This document shows positions 14,506 through 23,508 of a stretch of 64,000 nucleotides of DNA, one piece after another. Location: the NCBI GenBank assembly GCA_027482245.1, contig JAIXWG010000039.1:186001-250000 (forward strand), in the 5' to 3' direction. How positions within the stretch are numbered: the first letter of the stretch is position 1; the number at the start of each line of letters is the position of its first letter. The notes below the pieces were generated by a model that saw only the letters and a list, made by a program, of their open reading frames with translations, did not search any database and was not told where the DNA came from. The translations under genes and the position numbers were made by a program. Origin of the DNA: Acetobacteraceae bacterium (GTDB taxonomy: Bacteria; Pseudomonadota; Alphaproteobacteria; Acetobacterales; Acetobacteraceae).

Positions 14506-16707
14506 ATGTCCCTGGCCCTGCTGCCTGCCGAGCGGCCTGCCGCCCCCGCTCGTCTCAGGGCTGGGGTGGAGGCTCTGCTCGCGCGGCAGCATGGCCGCTT
14601 CGCGCCCTGGCTGGCGGTGGCGCTGGGAGCGGGGGTGCTGCGCTACCTGGCGCTGGACCAGGAGCCGGACTGGCAGCCGTTGTGGCTGGTGCCGCCGCTG
14701 GCGGTCCTGGGTTTCTGGCTGGCGCGGCGCTGGCTGCTGGCGGGCTGGCTGGTGGGGCTGGCCGCGGCCTTCCTGCTGGGCCTGGGCGCGGCCGGGTGGC
14801 ATGCCGCGCGCATGCCGCCGCCGCTGACTCTGCCCTTCGGGGCGGTACAGCTCTCCGGCGTGGTGGCGGAGGTGCAGCCCCTGCCCGAAGGGCGGCGCCT
14901 GGTGCTGGACCAGGCCCGGATCGGGGATGGCGAAATCTTGCCCCGCAGCATCCGCGTCCGCCTGCGGGCGGAGGATCCGGCGCGGCCGCTGCCGGGTGAC
15001 GTCGTCAGCCTGCGGGCGCTGATCCGCGCCCCGGGGTCGCCGGCGGTGCCGGGCGGGTGGGACTTCCAGCGCGCGGCCTTCTTCAACGGGCTGGGCGGAT
15101 CGGGCTTCGCGCTGGGGCCCGTGCAGGTGGAGCAGGGTGCCGATGCGCCGCTGCTGGCGGGGCTGCGCGCCTGGCTCGACCGGCGCGTGGCAGAGGCCAT
15201 TCCCGGGCCGGCCGGTCCGGTGGCCGCGGCGCTGCTGACGGGCACGCAGAGCGCGATCCCGGAGCCCGCCATGCAGGCCATGCGGGATTCGGGCTTGGCG
15301 CATCTGCTCTCCGTCTCCGGCCTTCACATGGCGATCGTCATCGGCCTGGTCTTCGGGCTGCTGCGGGGCGGGATCGCGCTGGTGCCCTGGCTGGCGCTGC
15401 GGGTGCCGGCCAAGCCGGTGGCGGCGCTCGTGGCGTTGGCGGCGGGCGCCTTCTACATGGTGCTGACGGGGTCGCAGGTGCCGATGCAGCGATGCCTCGG
15501 CATGGCGGTGCTGATGACGGTGGCGATGCTGGCGGGGCGGCGCGTGCTGTCGCTGCGCGTGCTGGCGCTGGCGGCCGCGGCCGTGATCCTGGTGGCCCCG
15601 GCCGAGGTGGCGGGACCGTCCTTCCAGATGTCCTTCGCGGCCGTGCTGGCGCTGGTGGCGGGGCATGAGGCGCTGCGTGGCCCGATCGCGTCCTTCAAGG
15701 CCGGTGGCGTGACGGGGCCGCGGGCCTGGCGGCGGGTGGCGCTGGTGGTGCTGGGCCTGGTCGCGACATCGCTGTTGGCGGGGGCGGCCACGGCGCCCTT
15801 CGGGTTGCACCATTTCGGGCGGCTGCAGGTCTATGGCATCGCGGCCAATGCGGTGGCGGTGCCGCTGACCTCCTTCCTGGTGATGCCGGCGGGGCTGGCG
15901 GCGATGCTGGCCATGCCGCTGGGGCTGGAGGCTTGGCCGCTGGCGGTGATGGGCTGGGGGACGGAGGGCGTGCTGTGGGTGGCGCGCCAGGTCGCCGCCT
16001 GGCCGGACGCGGCGCCGGTGATGGTGCCGCTGCCGGGCTGGGGGCTGGGGCTGGCCGCCTTCGGCTTCTGCTGGCTCTGCCTGTGGCGGGGCTGGCCGCG
16101 GCTGCTGGGCGTGCCCGTCGTGGCGGCGGGGCTGGCGGCGGGGCAGGTGACGCCGCCGGCCGATATCCTGGTCTCCCCGGATGCGCGCATCGTGGCGCTG
16201 CGGACGGCGGAGGGCGTGTTCCTGCATCGCGTCCCCGGCGCCACCAACTTCACGCGGGACGCCATGCTGCGGGCCTTTGGCGTGACGGAGGCCCGGCCAT
16301 TGCCGGAGAACGGGGAGGCAGCGGGCGGCGCCATCGCCTGCACGCCCTCGGCCTGCCGGTTCCGGCCGCGCCCCGAGGTCGCGGAGGCCGTGCTGCTGCG
16401 CAGCCCGCCGCCGGCCCGCGGCCGCCGTGCCGATCCGCCCGACGCTAACGCGCTGGCGGAGGCCTGCGGCCGGGCGGCGCTGATCCTGGCGCTGGAGCCG
16501 GTGCGGCCGCGCTGCCGCCAGGGGGAGACGATCGACCGCTTCGCCATGTGGCGGGATGGCGCGCAGGCGGCGTGGCTGGCGCCGGAAGGGGCGCGGGTGG
16601 TGTCCGACCGCGCCTGGCGCGGCAACCGCCCCTGGGTGCCGCCCGTGCCGCTGCCGGGACGGGCGGAGGCGCTGCCGCTGGCCCCGGTGGACCCCGGCGG
16701 CAACTGA
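14506..16707 (+). CDS. comEC: ComEC/Rec2 family DNA-uptake channel protein
   Basis: The 733-residue polytopic membrane protein has a DUF4131-like N-terminal region (hydrophobic segments about 35-100, then a beta-rich soluble part) and the Competence domain. LLTGTQSAIPEPAMQAMRDS and HLLSVSGLHMAIVIG (about 265-280) are signature stretches. ComEC carries one DNA strand across the inner membrane during transformation. The C-terminal metallo-beta-lactamase-like region appears short and degenerate. It is convergent with lexA, an arrangement of neighbours seen in other alphaproteobacteria. Confidence 0.92.
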   Translation: MSLALLPAERPAAPARLRAGVEALLARQHGRFAPWLAVALGAGVLRYLALDQEPDWQPLWLVPPLAVLGFWLARRWLLAGWLVGLAAAFLLGLGAAGWHAARMPPPLTLPFGAVQLSGVVAEVQPLPEGRRLVLDQARIGDGEILPRSIRVRLRAEDPARPLPGDVVSLRALIRAPGSPAVPGGWDFQRAAFFNGLGGSGFALGPVQVEQGADAPLLAGLRAWLDRRVAEAIPGPAGPVAAALLTGTQSAIPEPAMQAMRDSGLAHLLSVSGLHMAIVIGLVFGLLRGGIALVPWLALRVPAKPVAALVALAAGAFYMVLTGSQVPMQRCLGMAVLMTVAMLAGRRVLSLRVLALAAAAVILVAPAEVAGPSFQMSFAAVLALVAGHEALRGPIASFKAGGVTGPRAWRRVALVVLGLVATSLLAGAATAPFGLHHFGRLQVYGIAANAVAVPLTSFLVMPAGLAAMLAMPLGLEAWPLAVMGWGTEGVLWVARQVAAWPDAAPVMVPLPGWGLGLAAFGFCWLCLWRGWPRLLGVPVVAAGLAAGQVTPPADILVSPDARIVALRTAEGVFLHRVPGATNFTRDAMLRAFGVTEARPLPENGEAAGGAIACTPSACRFRPRPEVAEAVLLRSPPPARGRRADPPDANALAEACGRAALILALEPVRPRCRQGETIDRFAMWRDGAQAAWLAPEGARVVSDRAWRGNRPWVPPVPLPGRAEALPLAPVDPGGN

Positions 16708-16821
16708 AGCGTCACGGGCCGGACGCGGCGCTGTCATCAACAGAACGACAACGGCCGGAACGGCGGCGGTTACCCTTTCTTATCCCCCGGCGACGCACAG
16801 TCGTGGGACGGAAACAGGGGA

Positions 16822-16977
16822 ATGAAGGACATGATCGCGACCATCACGGCCCATCCGGCGCTCATGGACCTCGGCCTGGTCGCTGTCGGGCTGGTGCTGG
16901 GCGCCGGCGCGCTGGTGGCTTGGCAGCGGCTGCATGCCTGGCGCGAGCAGCGCCTGTCCGAATGGGACCCCTACTGA
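16822..16977 (+). CDS. Small single-pass membrane protein, 51 residues
   Basis: The ATG at 16822 follows ACAGGGGA and opens a 51-codon frame ending TGA at 16975-16977. The product begins MKDMIATITAHPALMDLGLV, has one hydrophobic helix (about 15-34) and ends in a charged tail HAWREQRLSEWDPY. I know no family. The good ribosome-binding site and clean helix-plus-tail design favour a real gene between comEC and lexA. Confidence 0.5.
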   Translation: MKDMIATITAHPALMDLGLVAVGLVLGAGALVAWQRLHAWREQRLSEWDPY

Positions 16978-17090
16978 TCTCAGCGGACCGGCCGTTTGAC
17001 CGGTCCGAGCGCCCGAATGGGCGCCGCGGCAAGTGACGCGAAGCAAAGCCGGCGGAGCCGGCGCCCGGCGACTGAGGGTCAACAACACTG

Positions 17091-17118
17091 AAGGGCCCGG
17101 CCATCGCGGCCGGGCCTT
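17091..17118 (-). terminator. Probable lexA terminator hairpin
   Basis: GGCCGGGCC at 17108-17116 pairs with GGCCCGGCC at 17094-17102 around a 5-nt loop, with an A/T pair extension and a one-base bulge. On the minus strand it follows the lexA stop within about 10 bases. A second GGACCGG/CCGGTCC hairpin lies at about 16984-17007. Confidence 0.55.
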
Positions 17119-17124
17119 CCGGCG

Positions 17125-17868
17125 TCAGTACTTGCGCAGCAGGCCGATCAGGCGGCCCTGCACCCGGACCCGGTCGGGTCCGAAGATCCGCGTCTCATAA
17201 GCGCGGTTGGCGGGTTCCAGCGCCACGGAATTCCCGCGGCGGCGCAGGCGCTTCAGCGTCACCTCCGCCTCATCCACCAGCGCCACGACGATCGACCCGT
17301 TCTCCGCCGTGTCACCGCGGCGGATGATGACCGTGTCGCCGTCCAGGATGCCGGCTTCCATCATCGAATCACCGGCGACTTCCAGCGCGTAGTGTTCGCC
17401 ACCGGCCAGCAGGGCGGCCGGGACTTCCACCATCGCCGTGGTGTCGCGCAGTGCCTCGATCGGCATGCCCGCGGCGATGCGGCCGTAGAGGGGCAGCTGG
17501 ACCGCAGCGCTGTCATTCGCCGTCTTCTGCACGCCGGCCAGGCCGGGCGCGAAGTTGCCGCGGATGACATTGGGCGTGAAGGCGGGCGCGGCTGCCGGGG
17601 CGGGCGCCGCCGGGGCGGCGACGGGCGCGGGGTCGGCGCGGCGGGGCGACACGTTCTCCGGCAGGCGCAGCACTTCCAGCGCCCGGGCGCGGTGCGCGCG
17701 GCGCTTCAGGAAGCCCCGTTCCTCCAGCGCCGTGATCAGGCGGTGGATCCCCGACTTCGACTTGAGGCGCAGCGCCTCCTTCATCTCCTCGAAGGACGGG
17801 GAGAAGCCGGTGGCGCGCAGGTGCCGGTCGATGAACATCAGCAATTCGTGCTGCTTGCGCGTGAGCAT
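17125..17868 (-). CDS. lexA: LexA SOS repressor
   Basis: The 247-residue product from the ATG at 17868 ([17 protein letters not shown]) is the alphaproteobacterial LexA form; a longer frame to 17934 would add unconserved residues. Residues 1-66 form the winged helix ([20 protein letters not shown]). A long Ala/Pro linker spans about 79-98. The autocleavage bond is Ala133-Gly134 in GRIAAGMP, with Ser168 (GDSMMEAG) and Lys206 (EVTLKRL) as the catalytic dyad. It represses the SOS regulon until RecA filaments trigger self-cleavage. A LexA box at 17954-17968 indicates autoregulation; imuA at 12.2 kb carries another. Confidence 0.97.
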   Translation of the reverse strand: MLTRKQHELLMFIDRHLRATGFSPSFEEMKEALRLKSKSGIHRLITALEERGFLKRRAHRARALEVLRLPENVSPRRADPAPVAAPAAPAPAAAPAFTPNVIRGNFAPGLAGVQKTANDSAAVQLPLYGRIAAGMPIEALRDTTAMVEVPAALLAGGEHYALEVAGDSMMEAGILDGDTVIIRRGDTAENGSIVVALVDEAEVTLKRLRRRGNSVALEPANRAYETRIFGPDRVRVQGRLIGLLRKY

Positions 17869-17953
17869 GGGTTTCTCCACTGCCGGTTCCCCTTGGTGGT
17901 GTCCGAGGGGTGGGGGCGCCTTCGCCCCGAACAAACAAGCAACCGACGTGGAT

Positions 17954-17968
17954 GTTCTATGTAGGTTC
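17954..17968 (-). promoter_or_regulatory. LexA box of lexA
   Basis: GTTC-TATGTAG-GTTC at 17954-17968 matches the alphaproteobacterial LexA operator exactly and lies about 86 bp upstream of the chosen lexA start, as expected for autorepression. Confidence 0.85.
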
Positions 17969-18051
17969 CTGCCGTGTCGTCAAATGTTTTCCACAGACCC
18001 AGGCAAAACCTGGGGTGAATCGGGATTCGCCCCCGCGCCAGGACGCGCGAA

Positions 18052-19257
18052 TCAGAGCCCGAGGCGGTCCAGCGGAATCGCCTCCACCGCCGCGCCCTCC
18101 GGCAGCGCCGGGGCATGGGGCGGGCGCAGGATCAGCGCTTCCGCCCGCGCGAGCGTCTTCAGCATGGAACTGTCCTGCTGCGGGAAGGGCGTCGCCACCA
18201 GGCGGCCGTCGCGGTCGGTGGAGAGCGTCGCGCGCAGGTGGTCGAAGCGCTTGTCGTTCTCGGCCAGCGGGCTGCCGGCATGGGCCTGGATGGTGGGGGG
18301 CGGGCCCGCGGGCGCGCCCGACAGCGCCGCCAGCGCCGGCATCAGGAACTGCACGGCGCAGACCATGGCGGAGACCGGATTGCCCGGCAGGCCGAGCACG
18401 GGGGTGGTGCCGAGCCGCCCCCAGATCAGCGGCTTGCCCGGCCGCATGGCGATCTTCCAGAAATCCAGCGCGAAGCCGTCCTGGCCGAGCGCGGTCTGGA
18501 TCAGGTCATGGTCGCCGACGCTGGCGCCGCCCGTGGTCACCAGCAGGTCGCAGGCCCGCGCCGCGGCGGCGGTGGCGGCGATCGCCTCCCGGTCGTCGGG
18601 CGCGATGGGCAGGACCAGGGGATCGCCGCCGCCGGCGCGCACCATGGCGGCGATGGCGTGGGCGTTGCTGCTGACGATGCCGCCGGGCGGGATCGGGTCG
18701 CCGGGCAGGGCGATCTCGTCGCCCGTGGCCAGGATGCCGATGCGCGGGCGGCGATGGACCATCAGCCAGGGATGGTTGGCCGCCGCCGCCAGGCCGACAT
18801 CACGCGCCGTCAGGCGACGGCCGGGGGCGATCAGCGCCTCGCCCTCCGTGAAGTCGAGGCCCCGCCGCCGGACCCAGCGGCCGGGCTTCACGGCTTCCCG
18901 CACCTCCACCACGCCATCAGCGGCGACCGCATCCTCCTGCAGCAGGATCCCGTCCGCGCCGTCGGGGATGAAGGCGCCCGTGAAGATGCGGACGGCCTGG
19001 CCGGGGCCGACGCGGCCGGCATAGGGGTGGCCGGCCGGTGCCGATCCCACCACGGCCAAGCGCGCGCCGAGCCGCGCGTCGGCGGCGCGCACGGCGTAGC
19101 CATCCATGGCGGAGACATCGGCGGGCGGCTGCGTCAGGCGGGCGAGGACGGGGCGGGCCAGGACGCGGCCCCAGCCCTCCGGCAGCGCCACCGCCTCGGC
19201 CGGCGTGGCGGCGAGGCCGCCCAGGATGCGGGCCCGGGCTTCCTCGACCGAAAGCAT
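18052..19257 (-). CDS. moeA: Molybdopterin molybdenumtransferase
   Basis: The 401-residue MoeA inserts molybdate into adenylated molybdopterin in molybdenum cofactor synthesis. Visible motifs include SAMDGYAV (near 45), GILATGDEIALPGDP, the MPT-binding LVTTGGASVGDHD, WGRLGTTPVLGLPGNPVSAM and a C-terminal beta domain. The ATG at 19255-19257 shares one base with the moaC TGA, so the two are translationally coupled. It is the last gene of the trpGDC-moaC-moeA string before lexA. Confidence 0.96.
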   Translation of the reverse strand: MLSVEEARARILGGLAATPAEAVALPEGWGRVLARPVLARLTQPPADVSAMDGYAVRAADARLGARLAVVGSAPAGHPYAGRVGPGQAVRIFTGAFIPDGADGILLQEDAVAADGVVEVREAVKPGRWVRRRGLDFTEGEALIAPGRRLTARDVGLAAAANHPWLMVHRRPRIGILATGDEIALPGDPIPPGGIVSSNAHAIAAMVRAGGGDPLVLPIAPDDREAIAATAAAARACDLLVTTGGASVGDHDLIQTALGQDGFALDFWKIAMRPGKPLIWGRLGTTPVLGLPGNPVSAMVCAVQFLMPALAALSGAPAGPPPTIQAHAGSPLAENDKRFDHLRATLSTDRDGRLVATPFPQQDSSMLKTLARAEALILRPPHAPALPEGAAVEAIPLDRLGL

Positions 19258-19730
19258 CAAATCGCCTCGTAAGTGCCGGATTTTCCGCCGGATTTATGGA
19301 CCAGGCGGACATCCTCGATCCGCATGGCGCGGTCGGCGGCCTTGACCATGTCATAGACCGTCAGCGCCGCGACGGTGACGGCGGTCAGCGCCTCCATCTC
19401 CACGCCGGTCTGGCCGGTCAACTTCACCGTCGCTTCGATCTCCACCGAGTCGGGGGCCACCGGGGTCAGGTCCACCGTGACCTTGGAGATCAGCAGCGGG
19501 TGGCAGAGGGGGATGAGGTCGCTGGTCTTCTTGGCGGCCATGATGCCCGCGAGCCGCGCGACCCCCAGCACATCGCCCTTGCCGACCTGCCCGGCCTGGA
19601 TCAGCGCCAGCGTTGCCGGCGCCATCACCACGCGGCCGCGGGCGGTCGCGGTGCGGCTGGTCTCCGCCTTGGCGGAGACATCGACCATGGCGGCGCGGCC
19701 GGCCTCGTCGAAATGGGTGAGCTTGGTCAC
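19257..19730 (-). CDS. moaC: Cyclic pyranopterin monophosphate synthase
   Basis: The 157-residue MoaC converts the MoaA product to cyclic pyranopterin monophosphate, the first stable precursor of molybdenum cofactor. [40 protein letters not shown] and the C-terminal [10 protein letters not shown] are signatures. The GTG at 19728-19730 gives the usual length; the frame extends further upstream but would run into trpC. It begins 8 bp after the trpC stop. Confidence 0.96.
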   Translation of the reverse strand: MTKLTHFDEAGRAAMVDVSAKAETSRTATARGRVVMAPATLALIQAGQVGKGDVLGVARLAGIMAAKKTSDLIPLCHPLLISKVTVDLTPVAPDSVEIEATVKLTGQTGVEMEALTAVTVAALTVYDMVKAADRAMRIEDVRLVHKSGGKSGTYEAI

Positions 19731-19738
19731 GGGCAGCC

Positions 19739-20557
19739 TCAGTCGAGGGCGGTGATCAGTTCCCGGGCCGCCGCCTCCACATCGGGCTGGCGCAGCAGGT
19801 GTTCGCCGACCAGCAGGCAGCGGGCGCCGGCGCGGCACATCCGGCGCACGTCGTCGGGGGTGCGGATGCCGCTTTCGCCGACCGGGATGCGGTCCGCCGG
19901 GATCAGCGGGATCAGCTCATCCGACGTCGCAAGATCGGTGACCAAGGTCTTGAGATTGCGGTTGTTCACGCCAATCAGCCGCGTCTCCAGCCCCAACGCG
20001 CGATCCAGCTCCCGCCGGTCATGCACCTCCGCCAGCACGGCCATGTCGAGCGACCGGGCGACATCCTCCAGCTCCTGCGCCTGGTCGTCGGACAGCGCCG
20101 CCAGGATCAGCAGGATGGCGTCGGCGCCCATCGCGCGGGCCTCGAACACCTGCCAGGGGTGGACCATGAAGTCCTTCCGCAGCACGGGCAGGGAACAGGC
20201 GGCGCGGGCCTGGACCATGTGGCCGAGGTCGCCCTGGAACCAGGGGCCGTCCGTCAGGACGGAAAGGCAGGCGGCGCCCGCCTTCTCATAGGCCGCGGCG
20301 ATGGTCGCGGGCTCGAAGGGGTCGCGGATCAGGCCGCCGGAGGGGGAGGCGCGCTTGATCTCCGCGATCAGCCCGACGCGGCCTTCGCCGACCGCGTCGC
20401 AGAGCGCGCGGGTGAAGTCGCGCGGCGCATCGGCGCTCGCGGCGCGCTTCTCCATCTCATGCAGGCTGACGGAGGCGGAGCGTTCGCGCACCTCCTCGTA
20501 TTTGTCGGCGAGGATACGGGCCAGGGTGTCGGACATGGCGGGGGTAGTCGCGTTCAT
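19739..20557 (-). CDS. trpC: Indole-3-glycerol phosphate synthase
   Basis: The 272-residue TIM barrel closes the indole ring from CdRP in tryptophan synthesis. [13 protein letters not shown] (catalytic Lys), [31 protein letters not shown] and [14 protein letters not shown] are canonical. It is a stand-alone TrpC, not fused to TrpF. It lies 9 bp after trpD on the same strand. Confidence 0.97.
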   Translation of the reverse strand: MNATTPAMSDTLARILADKYEEVRERSASVSLHEMEKRAASADAPRDFTRALCDAVGEGRVGLIAEIKRASPSGGLIRDPFEPATIAAAYEKAGAACLSVLTDGPWFQGDLGHMVQARAACSLPVLRKDFMVHPWQVFEARAMGADAILLILAALSDDQAQELEDVARSLDMAVLAEVHDRRELDRALGLETRLIGVNNRNLKTLVTDLATSDELIPLIPADRIPVGESGIRTPDDVRRMCRAGARCLLVGEHLLRQPDVEAAARELITALD

Positions 20558-20566
20558 CGGGGGGAC

Positions 20567-21595
20567 TCAGGCAGTCGGTTCAGGGGAGGCCGGCGGCGCC
20601 GCGGCGGCGCGCAGCCGGTTGAGCACGTCGAGCGCCGCGCCGCCATCGATGGAGCGCGCGGCGAGGGGCACGGCATCCCGCAACGTGGCCGCGACGCCGG
20701 CCACCACCAGGCCGGCGGCGGCGTTCAGCAGCACGACATCGCGGTAGGGACCGGGCGCCCCCTCCAGCAACGCCAGCAGGGCGGCCGCGTTCTCCGCCGG
20801 GTCGCCACCCTTCAGCGATTCCGCCGGGGCGCGGGGCAGGCCGGCATCCTCGGGCGAGACCTCGAACTCCCGAATCAGCCCGTCCTTCAACTCCACCACC
20901 TGGGAGGGGCCGGCCAGCGTCAGCTCATCGAGCCCCATGCCATGCACCAGCCAGGCGCGTTCGGTGCCGAGCCGCGCCAGCGTCTCCGCCATCGGGCGCA
21001 GCCATTCCGGGGCGAAGGCGCCCGTCATCTGCCGCCTCACCCGGGCGGGGTTCGCGAGCGGGCCTAGCAGGTTGAAGATGGTGCGCGTGCCGAGCTCGAC
21101 CCGTGGGCCGGCGGCGTGGCGGAGCGCGGCGTGGTGGCGGGGCGCCATCAGGAAGACCATGCCGGCTTCCGCCAGCACCGCCGGCAGCCGGTCCAGCGGC
21201 GTTTCCATGACGGGGATGCCGAGCGCCGAAAGCGCATCCGCGGCGCCGGAGCGGGACGACAGCGCGCGGTTGCCGTGCTTCGCCACCTTCACGCCCGCGC
21301 CGGCCACGACGAGGGCGGAGGCGGTGGAGATGTTCAGCGTGCCCGCCGCATCGCCGCCTGTGCCGACGATGTCCATGGCGTCCGGCGGCGCTTCCACGGC
21401 GATCATGCGGGCGCGCATGGCGCGGACCGCGCCGGTCATCTCCGCCACCGTCTCGCCCCGCACGCGCATGGCCATCAGCAGGCCGGCGATCTGGGCCGGG
21501 GTGGCCTCGCCGGCCATGATCATGCCGAAGGCGGCCTCGGCCTCGCTCTCCGCCAGGCGTTCGCCGGCCGCGAGCCGCGCCAATATCCGTTTCAT
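20567..21595 (-). CDS. trpD: Anthranilate phosphoribosyltransferase
   Basis: The 342-residue enzyme joins anthranilate to [21 protein letters not shown] (PRPP site), [27 protein letters not shown] and the [10 protein letters not shown] stretch are diagnostic. The ATG overlaps the trpG TGA by four bases (ATGA at 21592-21595), so synthesis is coupled to the glutamine amidotransferase subunit. The last 15 residues are Ala/Pro-rich and unconserved. Confidence 0.97.
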   Translation of the reverse strand: MKRILARLAAGERLAESEAEAAFGMIMAGEATPAQIAGLLMAMRVRGETVAEMTGAVRAMRARMIAVEAPPDAMDIVGTGGDAAGTLNISTASALVVAGAGVKVAKHGNRALSSRSGAADALSALGIPVMETPLDRLPAVLAEAGMVFLMAPRHHAALRHAAGPRVELGTRTIFNLLGPLANPARVRRQMTGAFAPEWLRPMAETLARLGTERAWLVHGMGLDELTLAGPSQVVELKDGLIREFEVSPEDAGLPRAPAESLKGGDPAENAAALLALLEGAPGPYRDVVLLNAAAGLVVAGVAATLRDAVPLAARSIDGGAALDVLNRLRAAAAPPASPEPTA

Positions 21596-22182
21596 GCCGG
21601 GGCGAAGGCGTTGCGCTGGGCGGCCAGCGCCAGGAAGTTGCGCAGCATGTCGTGGCCGTGCTCGCTGGCGATGCTCTCGGGGTGGAACTGCACGCCCCAG
21701 ATCGGCAGGTCCCGGTGTGCCAGGCCCATGACCAGCCCGTCGGCGGTCCGGGCCGTCGGCACCAGCGTCTCCGGCAGGTCTTCCACCACCAGCGAATGGT
21801 AGCGGGTGGCGCGGAAGGGGGAGGGGAGGCCGGCGAAGATGTCCGTGCCCCCGTGGTTCACGTCCCAGACCTTGCCATGCACGGGCTCCGGCGCCCGCAC
21901 CACCTTGCCGCCGAAGGCCTGGCCGATGGCCTGGTGGCCGAGGCAGACGCCGAGCAGCGGCAGGCGTTCGGCCGCCGCCGCGGCGATGACGTCCAGGCAG
22001 ATGCCCGCCTCGTTCGGCGTGCAGGGGCCGGGGGAGAGGACGATGGCGTCCGGCTTCAGGGCCAGGGCTTCGTCGGCCGACAGGGAATCATTCCGCCGAA
22101 CCTCAACCACCGCTCCAAGGTCGCCCAGGAAGTGATAGAGATTCCACGTAAAGCTGTCGTAATTGTCGATCAGCAGGATCAT
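21592..22182 (-). CDS. trpG: Anthranilate synthase component II (glutamine amidotransferase)
   Basis: The 196-residue class I amidotransferase supplies ammonia to Trp[27 protein letters not shown], the nucleophile Cys80 in LLGVCLGHQ, and His167/Glu169 in GVQFHPES complete the triad. Its partner trpE lies about 10 kb away on the same strand (32450-33955) instead of immediately upstream. The gene now follows a DUF4126-like gene with a 64-bp gap containing the palindrome AACCGCGGTT. Confidence 0.97.
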   Translation of the reverse strand: MILLIDNYDSFTWNLYHFLGDLGAVVEVRRNDSLSADEALALKPDAIVLSPGPCTPNEAGICLDVIAAAAAERLPLLGVCLGHQAIGQAFGGKVVRAPEPVHGKVWDVNHGGTDIFAGLPSPFRATRYHSLVVEDLPETLVPTARTADGLVMGLAHRDLPIWGVQFHPESIASEHGHDMLRNFLALAAQRNAFAPA

Positions 22183-22203
22183 ACGGTGCGATGGTCGCCC
22201 CGC

Positions 22204-22215
22204 AACCGCGGTTAA
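22204..22215. promoter_or_regulatory. AACCGCGGTT palindrome with GGTTAA in front of trpG
   Basis: A perfect 10-bp palindrome lies at 22204-22213, with GGTTAA overlapping at 22210-22215, some 22 bp upstream of the trpG ATG. The hexamer recurs upstream of eno, ftsB and pdhA. It could be a promoter element or operator; evidence is pattern only. Confidence 0.3.
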
Positions 22216-22246
22216 TCAAGTGTGGCGGAAGCGGGGCGGGGCTGCG

Positions 22247-22717
22247 TCAGCGGCGCTGCCGGATGGCCAGGGCCACGGTCAGCGCCCCCGCGGCGATGAC
22301 CAGCGCATCCTCGATCACCCCGCTGCGGGTCTGGCCGATGCGGGCCATGGCGCGCTTGCGGCCATCCAGCGTCAGGTAGGCCAGCGGGATGGCGGCCGCG
22401 ACGGCGATGGCCGCGCCGTCACGCTCCCGCCCCCTCGGTGCCAGGGCGGCACCGGCGATGCCGGCGCTCGCGACGCGCGACGCCAGGCCGAGGGCGACCG
22501 TGCGGTCGGGGGCGGATTTCAGCTTGTCACCCAGGAACTCCCCCACCGCCATGACCAGCGCTCCGACCTTGAACAGCGGGTGGTCCAGCAGGAAGAGGCG
22601 CCCGGGCATCCGGCTGCCCGCCAGGCGCGCCGTCGCGATGGTGGCCATGGGCGTCATGGACCGCGCGCTCGCGACGGCACCGATCAGCGCGGAGGGAAGC
22701 AGGGCGGGGAGGATCAT
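22247..22717 (-). CDS. DUF4126-like membrane protein
   Basis: The 156-residue hydrophobic protein has small-residue-rich segments (MILPALLPSALIGAVASARS, LGLASRVASAGIAGAALA, VIEDALVIAAGALTVALAI), probably three to four membrane helices. The pattern of short helices around a charged loop (GEFLGDKLKSAPDRT) resembles DUF4126 proteins, function unknown. It is codirectional with trpG, 64 bp upstream, so trpGDC may partly depend on its promoter. It is divergent from the GntR gene. Confidence 0.6.
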   Translation of the reverse strand: MILPALLPSALIGAVASARSMTPMATIATARLAGSRMPGRLFLLDHPLFKVGALVMAVGEFLGDKLKSAPDRTVALGLASRVASAGIAGAALAPRGRERDGAAIAVAAAIPLAYLTLDGRKRAMARIGQTRSGVIEDALVIAAGALTVALAIRQRR

Positions 22718-22777
22718 GCGCGGTCAACACGATTAGGCCTCGCGTGGTTCCAACGCCGTGGATTGACGCCGCCCTGC

Positions 22778-22795
22778 CATCTGCCATGGTAGATG
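22778..22795. promoter_or_regulatory. Near-perfect 18-bp palindrome, candidate GntR operator
   Basis: CATCTGCCATGGTAGATG reads the same on both strands except for one symmetric pair (G/T). It lies between the divergent DUF4126-like and GntR genes, 23 bp before the likely GntR start. GntR/FadR-type regulators bind short palindromes of this size, so autoregulation is likely. Confidence 0.5.
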
Positions 22796-22817
22796 CAATC
22801 ATACGGGAAACGTCCCC

Positions 22818-23474
22818 CTGTCCGTCCTCCGCCCCTTCACCGAGACCGACCTGCAATCGCTCGCCGCCCGCGCCTATGCGCGAATCCGGGAGGCGATCGT
22901 GGCCGGCAGCCTGGCGCCGGGCCAGCGCATTTCCGAACGCGGCCTGGCCGCCGCCCTCGACATCTCCGCCCAGCCGGTGCGGGAGGCGCTGCGGCGCCTC
23001 GAGGTCGAGGGGATGGTGGAGACGCGCCCCCGCAGCGGGACCTATGTGGCCGATCTCGGCCGGGACCGGCTGTTCGAGATCGGGCTGATCCGCGCGACGC
23101 TGGAAGCGGTGGCGGCCAGGCTGGCGGCCGAACGCGCGACGCCGGCCGACCACGCCGCGCTGCGCGCCAGGCTCGACGCCATCGCGGGCGCGATGCGGAG
23201 CGAGGATGCGGCCGCGGTGACGCTGGCGAACGAGGCGCTGCACGATGCCATCCACGCCGCCGCCGCCAGCCGGGACGTGACGAGGCTGCTGGAGGGGCTC
23301 CGCGCCTATGACCACCTGACGCGCGAACGCATCCTCTCGACCCCCGAGGAACGCGCCACCGCCCAGGCGGAACACCAGGCGATCGTGCAGGCGATCATCG
23401 ATGGCGATGCCCGCGGCGCGGAAGCGGCCATGAAGGCCCATGCCTTGCGATCACTATCCGTCGCCCTGCCCTGA
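22818..23474 (+). CDS. GntR family (FadR-type) transcriptional regulator with non-standard start
   Basis: Residues about 18-80 form the GntR winged helix (AYARIREAIVAGSLAPGQRI, QPVREALRRLEVEGMVET, RSGTYVADLG) and the rest is an FCD-like all-helical ligand domain (LIRATLEAVAARLAAERAT, ALHDAIHAAAAS). The only ATG/GTG/TTG in frame is a GTG at 22899, which would remove the first DNA-binding helix. The frame is open upstream to a TGA at 22764. A CTG at 22818 with GGGA about 9 bases before it restores a normal 218-residue protein, and I use it. A sequence error near the N-terminus is the alternative. It probably controls the sugar-acid genes that follow. Confidence 0.75.
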   Translation: MSVLRPFTETDLQSLAARAYARIREAIVAGSLAPGQRISERGLAAALDISAQPVREALRRLEVEGMVETRPRSGTYVADLGRDRLFEIGLIRATLEAVAARLAAERATPADHAALRARLDAIAGAMRSEDAAAVTLANEALHDAIHAAAASRDVTRLLEGLRAYDHLTRERILSTPEERATAQAEHQAIVQAIIDGDARGAEAAMKAHALRSLSVALP

Positions 23475-23508
23475 GGGCGGCACCAACGCGTTGAGGGAGG
23501 AAACAACA

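Noticed and set aside
14464..16740. 758-codon minus-strand frame opposite comEC
   Set aside because: Antisense frame with Arg/His/Gln-rich translation; comEC on the plus strand has clear family signatures.
17869..17934. Longer LexA N-terminus
   Set aside because: The added 22 residues are not LexA-like, and the ATG at 17868 gives the conserved MLTRKQ start.
22899..23474. GTG at 22899 as the GntR start
   Set aside because: It falls within the first helix of the winged-helix domain, and sequence before it in frame matches the family, so a start further upstream is needed.
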